The notes under the pieces: generated by a model
Seen by the model: only the letters and a program-made list of their open reading frames with translations
Told to the model about the DNA's origin: nothing
Databases searched by the model: none
Source: Escallonia rubra
Lineage: Eukaryota > Streptophyta > Magnoliopsida > Escalloniales > Escalloniaceae
Assembly (NCBI GenBank): GCA_033065855.1
Contig: JAVXUO010002997.1
Span: forward strand, 248,001-312,000
Length of the DNA: 64,000 nucleotides
Reading direction: 5' to 3'
Program-made: the position numbers and the translations under genes
Shown: piece by piece, positions 31,286 to 42,060 of the stretch
Layout: the number at the start of each line of letters is the position of its first letter
How positions within the stretch are numbered: position 1 is the first letter of the stretch

Positions 31286-32880
31286 GAGTTAGGGGCAGAA
31301 AGTCCGCGGGTGTTGTCGAACATGGATGGACTTGGTAGCAATATTGAGGTGGTATGTCACCAAGGCAGGGTCCAACCCAGGCATCTCATTATAACTCCAT
31401 GCCAATACATCATGATATTCGTGAAGGAGGGTAACCAATTCCTCTCTTCGGCCCGGGGCGAGTTTTGTGCCAGTGTATGTAAGTCGTGGTTCCTCGCCCG
31501 GGTCAACCAGGTTGATTACTTCAAGGTCTTCGGCCTGTGGTCGAGGGCCGTCCTCATAGCAAGGTGGGGCAGCACCAGGGGTGAGTTCAGGGTTTGGCGG
31601 GCAATTCTCGGCCGTGCAACACCATTCAATCTCCATGGGTGGGTCAGGGTTGATGGGGTCAGATGACGGACCACCTGGAGCCCCCCTGCACACCGTCATA
31701 ATTGGTAGATCACTTTGCTATTTTTTACGATGCATTGGAAGGTTGGTTCAGGCTTTTGTTCATTGGATTTTGGGGATGCAGGCGAGGAGTTGGTTTTGAT
31801 AGCAGGCGGCATCATTGAGGTCGACCCCTTGTTCTTATTATTTTTCTTGGCTTTGGACTTGGGAGGCTTGTTTTCACACAGCTCGTCCCAATTTGGAAAT
31901 TTGGTCAAATGGATGTGAGTAGAATTCTCACCATCCTCAGTATGCTTGATGAAGAAGGAGGCCTCGGCAAAGTATGATTCAACACATTCAAAAGGGGTCT
32001 TAGTGGCTGGGATTGTCATTGCTACCTCGCGTCCTGCAGGACCGACCACCAATTTTACACACTGATGGTACGTTGAGGGAACAACTTTGTTGATATGAAT
32101 CCATGGTCGGCCCAGTAAGAGATGAAATGCGGGCTCATTGTTTATCACGTGGAATGTAGTGTCGCGACGGATAGTGATATGGCTGAGGGTAGACTGGTGA
32201 CCCTGCCTAAAGCCGGTGATCTTGATTGGGTCACATATGACCTTTCTTGCGAGGATGCCAGCCCTTTGCAGAGTGATGATGGGTAGGATATTAACTGAGG
32301 CCCCACATTCTACCAAGGCACGGCGGAAGCTCGTGCCATTAATGGTACATTCCAAGAACAAAGGCCGGTTATGCTGTTCAACCGGCGGTGGGTCTTCGTC
32401 CGAGAAAAGCAATGTAGTTGAGGGGATATGTCACAGTTCAGCTTAAGCAGTGAAGCATTCGGGACCGATGCCTATGGTGACCTCGATCAGGCAGTTAGAT
32501 AGATAACTTCTGACAGCAGGTGGCCCCCATTTCATCAAAAAAACCCTTTGATCTTCGTCATTTGCCCTAATGAGGACGTCAGCTGAGTTGCTGAAGGTAC
32601 ACAAGGTGTGACCGTGGGGATGGCCTCCGTAAAGGCTTCAGTGATGATAGGTTCGACTTGGTCAGTGATGGCCATGAGCACCTGATGCTCCCTGTTGTCG
32701 TTGCCATGCGGTGGGTAAGGGTGCTCACAAACATCATTGTTCTTTCGTATCTTGAGGTCGCCCGCAACGACCTTTCTTGTAAAAATCTCTGGTAGGCCGT
32801 TACAATGCTTGAGGTGGTGTTCGACGGCATGGGGGTAGGGGCAGTAATTGGGCTTGGCTTTGTCCAGTCCTAATTCCCTT
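31286..32880 (-). pseudogene. Gypsy (Tat-like) gag-protease-preRT fragment
   Basis: Minus strand, in order. The gag C-terminal region (32535-32900) has NYCPYPHAVEHHLKHC, a decayed knuckle-like motif. The aspartic protease is at 31696-32412 with ALVECGASVNILP, where the family has D-T/S-G-A-S, so the catalytic Asp is lost, followed by LLGRPWIH and VPSTYHQCVK. The pre-RT linker (31289-31699) has EYHDVLAWSYNEMPGLDPAL. It ends before RT. The sequence differs from the Gypsy pol of the arms, so it is a separate element. It abuts the LRR gene at about 32880; the exact boundary is uncertain because the two overlap in plausible reading. Confidence 0.85.
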
Positions 32881-32881
32881 A

Positions 32882-33375
32882 GGAACATGACGTACCTCAC
32901 TTTCTTTGATTTGTCATCAAATCATGTTCGGGGCGGAGTTCCAAGTTCCATTGGTAGACTTTGTAGTTTAGCATATCTAGACTTGTCTGATAAAAATTTG
33001 ACCGGCAGTATGCCTTCTGTTCTTGAAAGGACTCAATCATGTGTCTTGAATAGTCCTTTGACAAGTCTCATTCACTTGATACTGAGCAATAATCAGCTAG
33101 TGGGAATATTACCAGAATGGTTGGGTCAGCTTGAAAATCTTGTTGAACTTGAACTTAGTTACAACTTGCTTGAAGGTCATGTTCCTGCTTCCATCGGAAC
33201 ACTTGTATATCTAACTGATGTTGGTCTAGGGGGGAACAGACTGAATGGGACGCTACCAGAAAGCTTTGGGCAGCTATCCGAAGCAACGATCTTTGATGTT
33301 TCTTCCAATCGGTTGACAAACTTTGTGTCTGAAGTTCCTTTTTCAAGGCTAGATAAGCCGAAGATCCTATGGATG
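32882..33375 (+). pseudogene. LRR-RLP pseudogene, N-proximal LRR part (right side, unduplicated)
   Basis: Plus-strand frame (32848-33381) with about six LRRs: LTFFDLSSNHVRGGVPSSIG, LAYLDLSDKNLTGSMP, LIHLILSNNQLVGILPEWLG, LVELELSYNLLEGHVPASIG, LTDVGLGGNRLNGTLPESFG, ATIFDVSSNRLTNFVSE. No signal peptide or N-cap is present; the 5' end is lost at the Gypsy junction. The reading frame ends when Copia1 enters after GGATG (33371-33375). The frame resumes at 39010 after the element. It has no counterpart in the left arm. Confidence 0.87.
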
Positions 33376-33576
33376 CGTTGACATTAGCTGAAATTGGGGA
33401 TCACGTGAATTATGGAGAGGAATTATAAGGATTATACATCCCAAAAATATCGGCAAAATCATGTTTGTAAAGCTGTCAAATTTCTTTGATTCTTTTATAT
33501 ATTTAACCAACTGCTCTTGGTATAAAGCAGCAACCATGTAACCAAATGAAACAAGAAAGATATATATCATTTTTCA
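33376..33576 (+). repeat. Copia1 5' LTR
   Basis: 201 bp; begins CGTTGACATTAG (the expected TG has become CG) and ends TTTTTCA. Contains TATAAAGC near 33519, a plausible TATA region. Confidence 0.88.
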
Positions 33577-33588
33577 TGGTATCATAGC
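33577..33588 (+). other. Copia1 primer binding site
   Basis: TGGTATCATAGC immediately after the LTR matches the initiator-methionine tRNA-complementary site typical of plant Copia elements (TGGTATCAGAGC), one base different. Confidence 0.8.
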
Positions 33589-33769
33589 AAAGGTCCTAGG
33601 ACCTTGACAGTTTTTCTGCAAAACAACAGAGAGAAAGAAGGAAGAGGGAGAAACACGAGAGGCTGAGAGAATGAAGGAGAGAACTCCATCGACCCCGAAA
33701 TTCTGTAGTAGGAGCAGAGAATTCTCTCCATGTAGACTTGACATCCAGATTGTCTCAAATAATGAATTA

Positions 33770-34655
33770 GACTCCAACGGCAGCAACCCAGGAGACACTT
33801 GCGGCACCGATTGACATCAAGCTAGATGATACAAACTACAGACTTTGGTCCCAGGTTGTTGAGATGTATATCTCGGGCAAAGACAAGCTGGGACACATAA
33901 ATGGAGATCTTCCACAGCCACAAGAGGCAGATCCTACTTTCAAGAAATGGAGGACAGAAAACGCAGTGGTGAAGAGTTGGCTAATCAACTCCATGGATCC
34001 AAAACTAATCGGCAATTATATTCGATTTCCAAAAGCAAAAGCGATTTGGGATGCTATTGCTACGACATATTTTGATGGGGTTGACACTTCACAAGTCTAT
34101 GATCTGAACGAAAAGTGACAAGAATGAGACAAGGTGAAGGATCTATTGAGACATATTACAACAACCTTCAAGGCTTGTGGCGAAAAATCAATTTTCGGCG
34201 ACCAAATCCGATGAAATGCGAATATGATATAAAGAAATATAACTCTATTTTATAGGAAGATAGAGTTTATACTTTCCAAGATGGGCTAGATGATCGACTT
34301 GATAAAATTCAAGGAGATGTGCTTCAGCTTAAACCACTTCCCAGGGTTGAGCAAGCATACGCGCATGTTCCCCGAGAATATTTAAGACAATCCATGATGT
34401 TAACAAAAGATGATAATGTGCACGGTGCAGTCATGGTCTCAAAGGGACAGAAATCACAACAACAACCTTCACTTTAACTGGCTTCAAATGGAAAACGTAA
34501 TTTGTCAATAAAACCAAAGTCGCAAGGAGAAGAAATGGGTTGCACGCATTGTGGAAATCCAAAGCATACCAGGGACATTTGCTTTAAGCTACATGGATAC
34601 CCTGAATGGTGGCATGACCTTAAAGCAAAAAAGAAACGCGACGTTCGTTGAGATG
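33770..34655 (+). pseudogene. Copia1 gag with nucleocapsid knuckle
   Basis: Starts near 33820 with IKLDDTNYRLWSQVVEMYIS and continues (33864-34118) with KLGHINGDLPQPQEADPTF and MDPKLIGNYIRFPKAKAIWD, typical of Ale-type gag. A stop at 34116 and later lesions interrupt it. A CCHC knuckle CTHCGNPKHTRDICFKLHGY lies at about 34534-34595, with all four ligands present. No intact gag can be read. Confidence 0.85.
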
Positions 34656-34660
34656 CTCTT

Positions 34661-35850
34661 ATGAATATTGGAGACAATTCTGCTATCGCATCTACGAAGC
34701 CACAGTTGTCCCTCATACCACAACAGGGAGTAGTATTGGCTACTGCAAATGAAACAAGGGCCTTAGATAATCCAGGTGACATAAGTTGGATTATTGATTC
34801 AAGAGCTACAGATCATATGACATTGGATTCACAGGATTTTATTGAAACAAGTCAACCAAAAAGGACATGCATTGCTAATGCCAATAGGGTAACATATCCG
34901 GTCACAGGGACAAGAAAAGTAGCACTCTCACCATCTTTTACGCTTTCGAATACTCTGCTAGTTCCATCCCTTTCTAATGAACTACTATCTGTTGGACAAG
35001 TCACTGAAGAATTGAACTGTTGCGCACTAATGTATCCAAAGTTTTGCTTGTTTCAGGATCTTCGCAACAAGAAGATTATTGGTTGTGGTTCTAAAAGAGA
35101 AGGGCTATACTACATGGATGATCTTAGTATTGGACAGACAAATACTGCACATGGAACCAATGGCAAGGAAAGACAAATCTGGTTATGGCACTATCGACTG
35201 GGACATCCATCTTTTTCATACTTGAGGCATCTCTTTCCAAGTTTGCTTCCAGACTCACATGAAACTTTATTTCGTTGTGAAACTTGCATTTTGGCTAAAA
35301 GTCATCGTGTTCCTTATTTTTATCAGCTTTAGAAAATGTGAGAAACCTTGCATGTTAGTACATTCGGATGTTTGGGGGCCAGCTCCAACCATGATTTCTT
35401 CTAGTATTAGGTGGTTTGCGTTATTCGTTGATGATTGTACACCCATGACTTGGCTCTATTTGACGAAGAATAAGAGTGAAGTTTTTGGTATTTTTTGCTC
35501 TTTTCACAAGATGGTCAAAACTCAATTTTCAGCTGACATTCAAATTCTGCGATCAGATAATGGTGGTGAATACAGTAAAAATGAAATGTAACAGTACTTT
35601 AAACAATATGGCACATTTCATGAAACAAGTTGCACATATACTCCACAACAAAACGGAGTTGCGGAATGGAAGAATAGGCATGTCCTTGAAACAACACGAG
35701 CACTTTTGACAGAAGCACATGCACCTCAAAGATATTGGACAGATGCAGTTATGGCCTCTGTGTATTTAATCAACCGAATGCCATCCCGAGTATTGAATTT
35801 TAAGACTCCTTCACAAACTCTTGCTTACCATAGACCATTGCCCTCAGCCT
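34661..35850 (+). pseudogene. Copia1 protease and integrase
   Basis: The protease site reads WIIDSRATDHMT (about 34790): the D-S-G-A-T motif has Gly replaced by Arg. GAG-pre-integrase follows with LWHYRLGHPSFSYLRH and CETCILAKSHRVP (about 35180-35310). A frameshift near 35320 leads to the integrase core with VHSDVWGPAPTM, FVDDCTPMTWLYL and SDNGGEYSKNEM, with an in-frame stop at 35589. A remnant with CRIMPSRVL-like sequence extends to about 35850. The pair of reading frames overlaps at 35259-35332. Confidence 0.87.
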
Positions 35851-36017
35851 TGATGCTTCCACAATGAAGATTTGGATGTGTAGCATATGTGCACATTCAT
35901 AAAACACAGTGTACCAAACTTGATCTGTGTGCTGTTAGGTGTATTTTCCTTGGATATGGGAACCATAAATAAGGCCATCGGTGTTATGATCCCTCGACTA
36001 GGCGCCTCTATACCACC

Positions 36018-37267
36018 ATGGATGTCACCTTTCTAGAATTTGAAATGTTCTTTTCAGAATCCAATTACTATTCTTCTCTTCAGGGGGAGGAGTTTTCTGG
36101 AGAGCAGAATATGTGGGAAGGATGGCCTGGTTTTGACAGTACAATGCCAAAACAATGTGAAGAAATTATTACTGATGCGAATAAGGAAGCAATCATGACT
36201 CAATTGGGAATAAAAGAAGATGATGTTACCAGTCTAATTAGCGACCTAGAGCAGTCTATACAATCTACCGAAGAAGAGCAGTTCCTTTTTCCCAACTCTG
36301 AGGTACAGACTTTAGATTCTCATGTTGACGCAACTCTTAATGAATTTGTTGGCTATAATTTACCTTTCAGGCATAATCGTGGCAAGCCACCAAGCCGATA
36401 TTCACCGAACCATAAGGGAAATAGGACGAGGTATCATATTGCCAACTATGTCTCTACAAAATGCTTGCCACACCCACTTAAAGCCTTGCACAAGGTATCC
36501 TCATAACACATTCCAAACTCGGTATAGGAGGCCTTAAGCAACTCAAAATGGATCCAAGCGATAAATGAAAAAATGACAACACTAGAAAACATGAACACAT
36601 GGAGATTGGTGTCGCTACCTGAAGGGAAAAAAACTATTGGGTGCAAGTGGGTGTTTTCCATCAAGTACAAGGCAGATGGATCAATAGATCGATATAAAGC
36701 AAGACTTGTAGCAAAAGAATACACTCAATCTTATGATATAGATCACAAAGAAACTTTTTCTCCGGTTGTGAAGCTAAATACGGTCAGGTTGCTATTGTCT
36801 TTCGCAACTAACTTAGACTGGCCACTACATCAATTCGACGTGAATAATGCTTTTCTACATGGAGATCTCGAAGAAGAAGTTAATATGGATATTCCACATG
36901 GCTTTACCAGTTCTCAAGCAGGAACCGTATGCAAGTTACATAAGGCCCTTTATGGCTAAAAACAGTCCCCAAGAGCATGGTTTGAACGCTTAGCTTGGCC
37001 ATGAAGAAGCACGACTTTAAACAAAGCAATGCTGACCACACCTTATTCTTGAAGCATCGAGAAGTTATGGTGACAGCCTTAATCATTAATGTTGATGATA
37101 TGATAATCACGGGGAATGACGAGCAGGATATTACAAACTTGCAAGAGTATTTAGCAACTGAATTTGAAATGAACAACCTCGAAGAACTCAAATATTTCTT
37201 GGGAATAGAAGTTACTCGCTCGACCCAAGGAATTTTGCTCTCACAGAGAAAATATGTGTTGTACTAG
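36018..37267 (+). pseudogene. Copia1 linker and reverse transcriptase
   Basis: Linker 36018-36506, then RT. The RT N-terminus is at 36573-36959 with [23 protein letters not shown] and [12 protein letters not shown]. After a stop at 36958 and a frame change, 36995-37267 has the catalytic block NVDDMIITGND, where the expected YVDD has lost Tyr. [16 protein letters not shown] follows. The left-arm copy retains YVDD. A nested Tourist-like insertion begins 68 bp downstream of this block. Confidence 0.87.
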
Positions 37268-37334
37268 TTGGCTGAAATAGGGATGCTTGAATGTAAACTA
37301 GCTGACACTCCTATAGTTCAAAACCATGGACTAA

Positions 37335-38096
37335 TAGCCTGTTTGTGAGTTTTAAGACGAGAGAAAAGAAAAAAAAGGAAGAGAACGGAAAGGAAAGGAA
37401 CAGAAGATAAGATAATTTTCCTTCCTTTTGTTTGTGAGTTTAACAGAGAAAAGAAAGCATTGTTCATTTCTCTTGTTTGTGAGTTCAGCAGAAAAAGAAA
37501 AGAAAAGACACCTAATTACGTACATACCCCTAAACTATCTTCTTATAATTCTAATAAAGACTATGATGTATGATCCTAAAAGAAGTTTTTGATAGAGAAA
37601 TTTTATCAATGAAATCATAAAAAAGTTCATACCATATTAATGTAATAAGCCTTACATTACTAGTTATTGTCACTGTAGAAAAAATAAAAATGAGTCATAA
37701 GTCGACTACAAACATCCCAAGATCTAAGTCTAATTAATGTCACGTTAAAAGCAAAACAATCAATCATGAGTCAACTTTAACATCTAAAACAATCATAGGT
37801 TTGGAAGTAAAATGATAAATGCTCGTAAGGAAGCCTAAAATTTCAAAGTTATTAAAAATTTAGTCTTCAATATCGCAAGGTTAATATGGGCATTATCGAA
37901 ATATTACTTATGAGAGTTTCCTTTCTCTACATTTCTTCCCAATTTTGGGAGGAAATATTTAGAGAAAAAAGAAGCCCAAACTTTCCTCCCTTTTCTTTTC
38001 TTTTCTCTCCTTACAAAAACTCACAAACTAGAGAAAATGTAGAAAACATTTACTTTCCTTTCTTTTCACTCCTAAAAAAAACTCGTAAACAGGCTA
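37335..38096. mobile_element. PIF/Harbinger (Tourist-like) element in Copia1, right arm only
   Basis: Termini TAGCCTGTTTGTGAGTTTT and AAAACTCGTAAACAGGCTA form inverted repeats; the 3-bp duplication TAA lies at 37332-37334 and 38097-38099. The left arm (about 26320-26345) is uninterrupted. Length 762 bp, with TTTGTGAGTT repeated internally and no transposase. Confidence 0.85.
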
Positions 38097-38300
38097 TAAT
38101 CAAGGCCAGATTCCCAAAAATAGAGAGAGGTATCAACGAATTGTAGGCAACCTAATCTATTTGTCGCATACAATGCTAGATATTGCATTTGCTGTCAGCC
38201 TAGTTAGTCAATTTATGCACAATCCAAGTAAAGATCATATGAACGTTGTAATCCAAATTTTACAATACTTATGTTCTCTCCTGAGAAGGGACTCATGTTC

Positions 38301-38801
38301 AGAAAACACCACCACTTGAATATTGATGGCTATACAGATGCAGATTGGGCAGGAAATGCCACTAATAGGAGATCAACGTCAGGATACTTCACATTTGTAG
38401 AGGAAAATTTAGTCACTTGGAGAAGCAAAAAGTAGAACGTAGTTGCTCTTTCTAGTGCGGAAGCCGAGTTTAGAGGCATGGCTAAAGGACTCTGTGAACT
38501 ACTTTGGCTCAAAGGATTATTGGTAGAGATTGGTCATTCATCAAAATCATCTATGAACATGTTTTGCGACAACAAATCAGCAATACAGATTGCTCAAAAT
38601 CTAGTTCAACATGATCATACAAAGCATGTTGAAGTGGATCGACATTTTATCAAGGAGAAACTCGACGCAAAGATAATAAGTTTCCTGTTTGTGAAATCAG
38701 AAGAGCAATTGGCGGACATCCTCAGAAAAGTAGTTCCAAGCAAAGTCTTACATAACTCTCTCGACAAGTTGGACATCAGAGATATCTATGCACCAACTTG
38801 A
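38301..38801 (+). pseudogene. Copia1 RNase H
   Basis: TDADWAGNATNRRSTSGYFT, then LSSAEAEFRGMAKGLCELLW, NMFCDNKSAIQIAQN, and HVEVDRHFIKEKLDAKIISF. This is the standard Copia RNase H order with catalytic Asp and Glu blocks visible. A stop splits it at about 38432 (AAA-AAG-TAG). It ends just before the 3' LTR; the polypurine tract is degenerate (ACTTGAG). Confidence 0.87.
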
Positions 38802-38802
38802 G

Positions 38803-39004
38803 TGTTGACATTAGCTGAAATTGGGGATCACGTGAATTATGGAGAGGAATTACAGGGATTATACATCCCAAAAATATCGGCAAAATCATGTTTGTAAAGC
38901 TATCAAATTTCTTTGATTCTTTATTATATTTAACCAACTGCTCTTGCTATAAAGTGGTTACCATGTAACCAAATGAAACAAGAAAGATATATACCATTTT
39001 TTCA
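38803..39004 (+). repeat. Copia1 3' LTR
   Basis: 202 bp; TGTTGACATTAG...CATTTTTTCA, followed by the target duplication GGATG at 39005-39009. Confidence 0.88.
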
Positions 39005-39601
39005 GGATGTCCTATAATTCCTTCATTTTCAATTTCAGTTCTACTTGGGTCCCTCCATTTCATGTTTGTAATCTTGACCTCGGCTTATGCCAATTAGGTC
39101 ATCCATTTCCAGCTTGGCTTGAAAATCAAAAGGAGCTCATGTACCTTGATATTTGTAATGCTAGCATTTTAGGTTCCATACCAAACTGGTTTTGGGATTT
39201 GGGTGCTAATCTGTCACTCTTTAATGTCCCACACAATCAATTGGGGGGTCAGTTGCCGAATCCTCTGCCTATAGCTCCCTTTGCAGATATTGATTTCAGG
39301 TCTAATTTATTTGGAGGAGGCCTTCCTCTTCTTGCCGTTGAGGTCAAATTACTTGATCTCTCCAACAACAATTTTTTTGGCCCTATCCCTCAGAATATTG
39401 GTGAATCCATGCCGAACTTGATCTTTTTGTCACTCTCCGATAACCAATTGGTTGGAGACATACCATCCTCCATTGGGGAAATGCTGTCCCTCCAAGTCAT
39501 TGATCTCTCGGGGAATAAGTTGAGCGAAAATGTCCCTTCGAGCATACGAAATTGCTCATACCTAAAGGTATTAAACCTCGGAAGCAACTAATTTACGGGA
39601 T
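39005..39601 (+). pseudogene. LRR-RLP pseudogene, middle part, right arm
   Basis: Frame 39007-39591 continues the LRR domain interrupted by Copia1. It carries the island-like block with CQLGHPFPAWLENQKELMYL, typical of the region N-terminal to the last LRRs of RLPs, then VKLLDLSNNNFFGPIPQNIG, LIFLSLSDNQLVGDIPSSIG, LQVIDLSGNKLSENVPSSIR and LKVLNLGSN. A stop lies at 39589, 10 bp before Copia2 enters at 39602. No counterpart exists in the left arm because of the deletion there. Confidence 0.87.
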
Positions 39602-40058
39602 TGTTAATAAATTGGGTCGGTGGAGCCATTTTCCGCCCACTAACAGATAATGTGTACTTGTTAGTAAGGATAATTACAGTTTATTATAGCATATTTATCT
39701 CCTATGTGTTTGAGATAAATATAGTCTTTATCTCCTAAGTGTTTGAGGTAAAGCCAGTCTCTAATACTATCTCTATATAAGTCTAGAGATATCCCAAGAA
39801 AATAAGTTACAACACAATAAGTCGTAAGACAATCCCTTCCCATGTTGCATTCTCTCTAGAGCATCACCAAGCTCTAGGATTTGGTTTATGGAAGAAGAAC
39901 TCGACTCTAGTGGCCGTTTACGTACCTGCGAATAAAGATCAAGCGTGTTGGAGGCTCGTAACAACAAGAATCTTTCATCGGAATTTTTGGGTACTTCGTA
40001 CGGTATATTCCTGAACCCACTACGTGTTACGCGGTAGGCGTCTTTAATTGTTTTAACA
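39602..40058 (+). repeat. Copia2 5' LTR, right arm
   Basis: 457 bp, TGTTAATAAATTGGGTC...GTTTTAACA, with a TATA-like TATATAAG near 39773. Confidence 0.88.
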
Positions 40059-40876
40059 TTGGTATAGAGCGTGATTACTTGTTGATTCGCCGACGAGTGG
40101 TGCTCTGGCTTGGCTTTCTGACTTTTTCTGTGATGTTTAAATTACCTTTATACTCGCTATGTGTATTCTGCTTAATTTTCAAACGACTTTTTCTATAGAA
40201 ATTTGCTTTAAAATTTTATTTTATACATACATAATTTTTTCTTTAATTCCAGAGGGTATATTAGGGTTGAATTCACTGCTTGTCAATTTTTAAGAATTTA
40301 TCTCTCATTTTTGGCTATTTGTGAGTATTTTTGTGGTCCCAAAAAAATACGAATAATGCGAAAATATTATTTTTTGCACTTCGTGGGCAGAAATAAAGTT
40401 TTTGGAGAATTATATGACATAGATGAATTATGTTACATGTTAGCCTTGATTCGCTTTATGGTTTAATTATACTTTTGTTGAGGTATAATTGTTGGGTTTT
40501 TCGTAAGCCCACACTTTTTTAAACCAATTTTTTTCAAGGCCTTGTTGCCCATACTTTGGAAGGAATATGCGGCCTATTCATCTATTTAATTTCCCCTTAA
40601 CTTGTTATTTGAGCATGCAAGTTTTAGGTTAAATGGATGGATATTAGGTTAAACACATAAACTTATGTTTGTGTTTACTTTTCCTTTAAGAAAGTTCTTT
40701 TGAGAATAATGTGTTGTGCGGCATCTCCATTTGTTTTATTGGAGTAGTTTGAAGTAGGATTCTCAGATATGTTGTATTCTATTATTTCCCTGTATATTTC
40801 CCGAAAGTATTGTACGGGGATGTAATTTTGCCCGTACATTATTCAAGCTAGAATTTTCTTAGCATAAGTTATTAGA

Positions 40877-41116
40877 ATGCCAATAGGGCTCAATGGAGTC
40901 CTTGCACACTTTGTTGTATGGTGCAATTATGTTGTTCTAAATTATCATGTGGATGATTTATTACTTTGTGGATTTTGTGATGAAATTTACTGCAAAAAAT
41001 TACTTGGAAAATATTTTCCCAACTCACATACATGGGAGATGATTACGAGCTTAGCGAATTTTCAATTTCATGATGTGAGGAAGGATAATATTTTTCATTT
41101 GAATTTCTTGAAATAA
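40877..41116 (+). pseudogene. Small leader ORF of Copia2, right arm
   Basis: 79 codons, same start and length as the left-arm frame 22559-22798, about 80% identical by eye. Lies between the primer binding site and gag. Not recognised as any domain. Confidence 0.35.
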
Positions 41117-41174
41117 ATAGAAGGATGTATAATTAATGTCTTTTTCTTTGTGCAAACTAATGTAGTGAATAGAA

Positions 41175-42060
41175 TGGCCACCAAGAATGCCATAGCTGAT
41201 CTCGTTAAGGGTGAAAAACTTAACGGAGATAATTATGACATTTGGCACAAAAAGATAAAAAAATTCATGTTGAACAAACAAGAGCTCGATGAGCACTTGA
41301 CCAAAGAAATGGTCGCGCCCACTGAGAGGCAACCCCTAAGAGACCACGTTGCCTACCAGAAATGGAATGAGAAAGATCGTAGTACGAGCTACACTTTGCT
41401 GAGTATCTTGCAAAATGATCTAATTGGGCAGTTTGATGAACTTCCAACTTGCAAAGCTTTATGAGATCAGCTCAAGTTCTCTTTTGGTGGAACCTCAACA
41501 CGCGGCTTCGTTGCCTTGTGATCAAGTTTGAGGAATACACAAAATATCCTAAGCATACCATGAATGAACATCTAAGGGTGATGTCCAATATGATTGGTAA
41601 GCTAAGGGATGATGGCCATGCGCTCACAGATGAGCAGCAAGTCAGAGTTGTCATAAGGTCCCTTCTTGCCTCATGGGCCAATATGTAACATATATTGTCT
41701 CATAGTGAAAACATCAAAAACTCTTTTGATGTTTCACAACATGTCATTCTTGAGGCTGAGACTCCAGATGCTGACAAGACCCTTACTTATGTCACCCAAG
41801 GGGGATCGCGCAATGCAAATGGCAAGCGCGGAAGACAAAGTAAGAAAGGCAAGAAAGACGAGGCTAGAAATTCTGTGCCAAAGGAAGGGAAAATAAAGAA
41901 ATGAAAGAGAGGAAAATGTGGTGGGAAAAGGATTTTCTAAAGTCAAATGCTTCAACTGTCAACAGCAAGAACACTTCGCTCGTGATTGTACTGAGAAGAG
42001 GGTACCTTTTGAATCTCACTCTCAGTTATATGTTTCCTCACATGTGATGGTTGTTGATTC
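41175..42060 (+). pseudogene. Copia2 gag and nucleocapsid, right arm
   Basis: MATKNAIADLVKGEKLNGDN onward; gag core KFEEYTKYPKHTMNEHLRVM and VRVVIRSLLASWANM. Stops at about 41462, 41686 and 41902. The nucleocapsid CFNCQQQEHFARDC at 41948-41989 keeps all four CCHC ligands, unlike the left arm. A basic linker (GRQSKKGKKDEAR) precedes it. Confidence 0.87.

Larger units (their letters stand above)
33376..39004 (+). mobile_element. Copia1 (Ale-like) retrotransposon, right copy, full length but dead
   Basis: LTRs 33376-33576 and 38803-39004, with the 5-bp target duplication GGATG (33371-33375 and 39005-39009). The primer binding site TGGTATCATAGC follows the 5' LTR at 33577. The domains gag, nucleocapsid, protease, integrase, RT and RNase H are collinear. 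Many stops are present, and a Tourist-like element lies between RT and RNase H. It is inserted in the sense orientation in the LRR-RLP gene. By eye the two LTRs differ at about a dozen of 200 positions, so the insertion is not recent. Confidence 0.92.
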
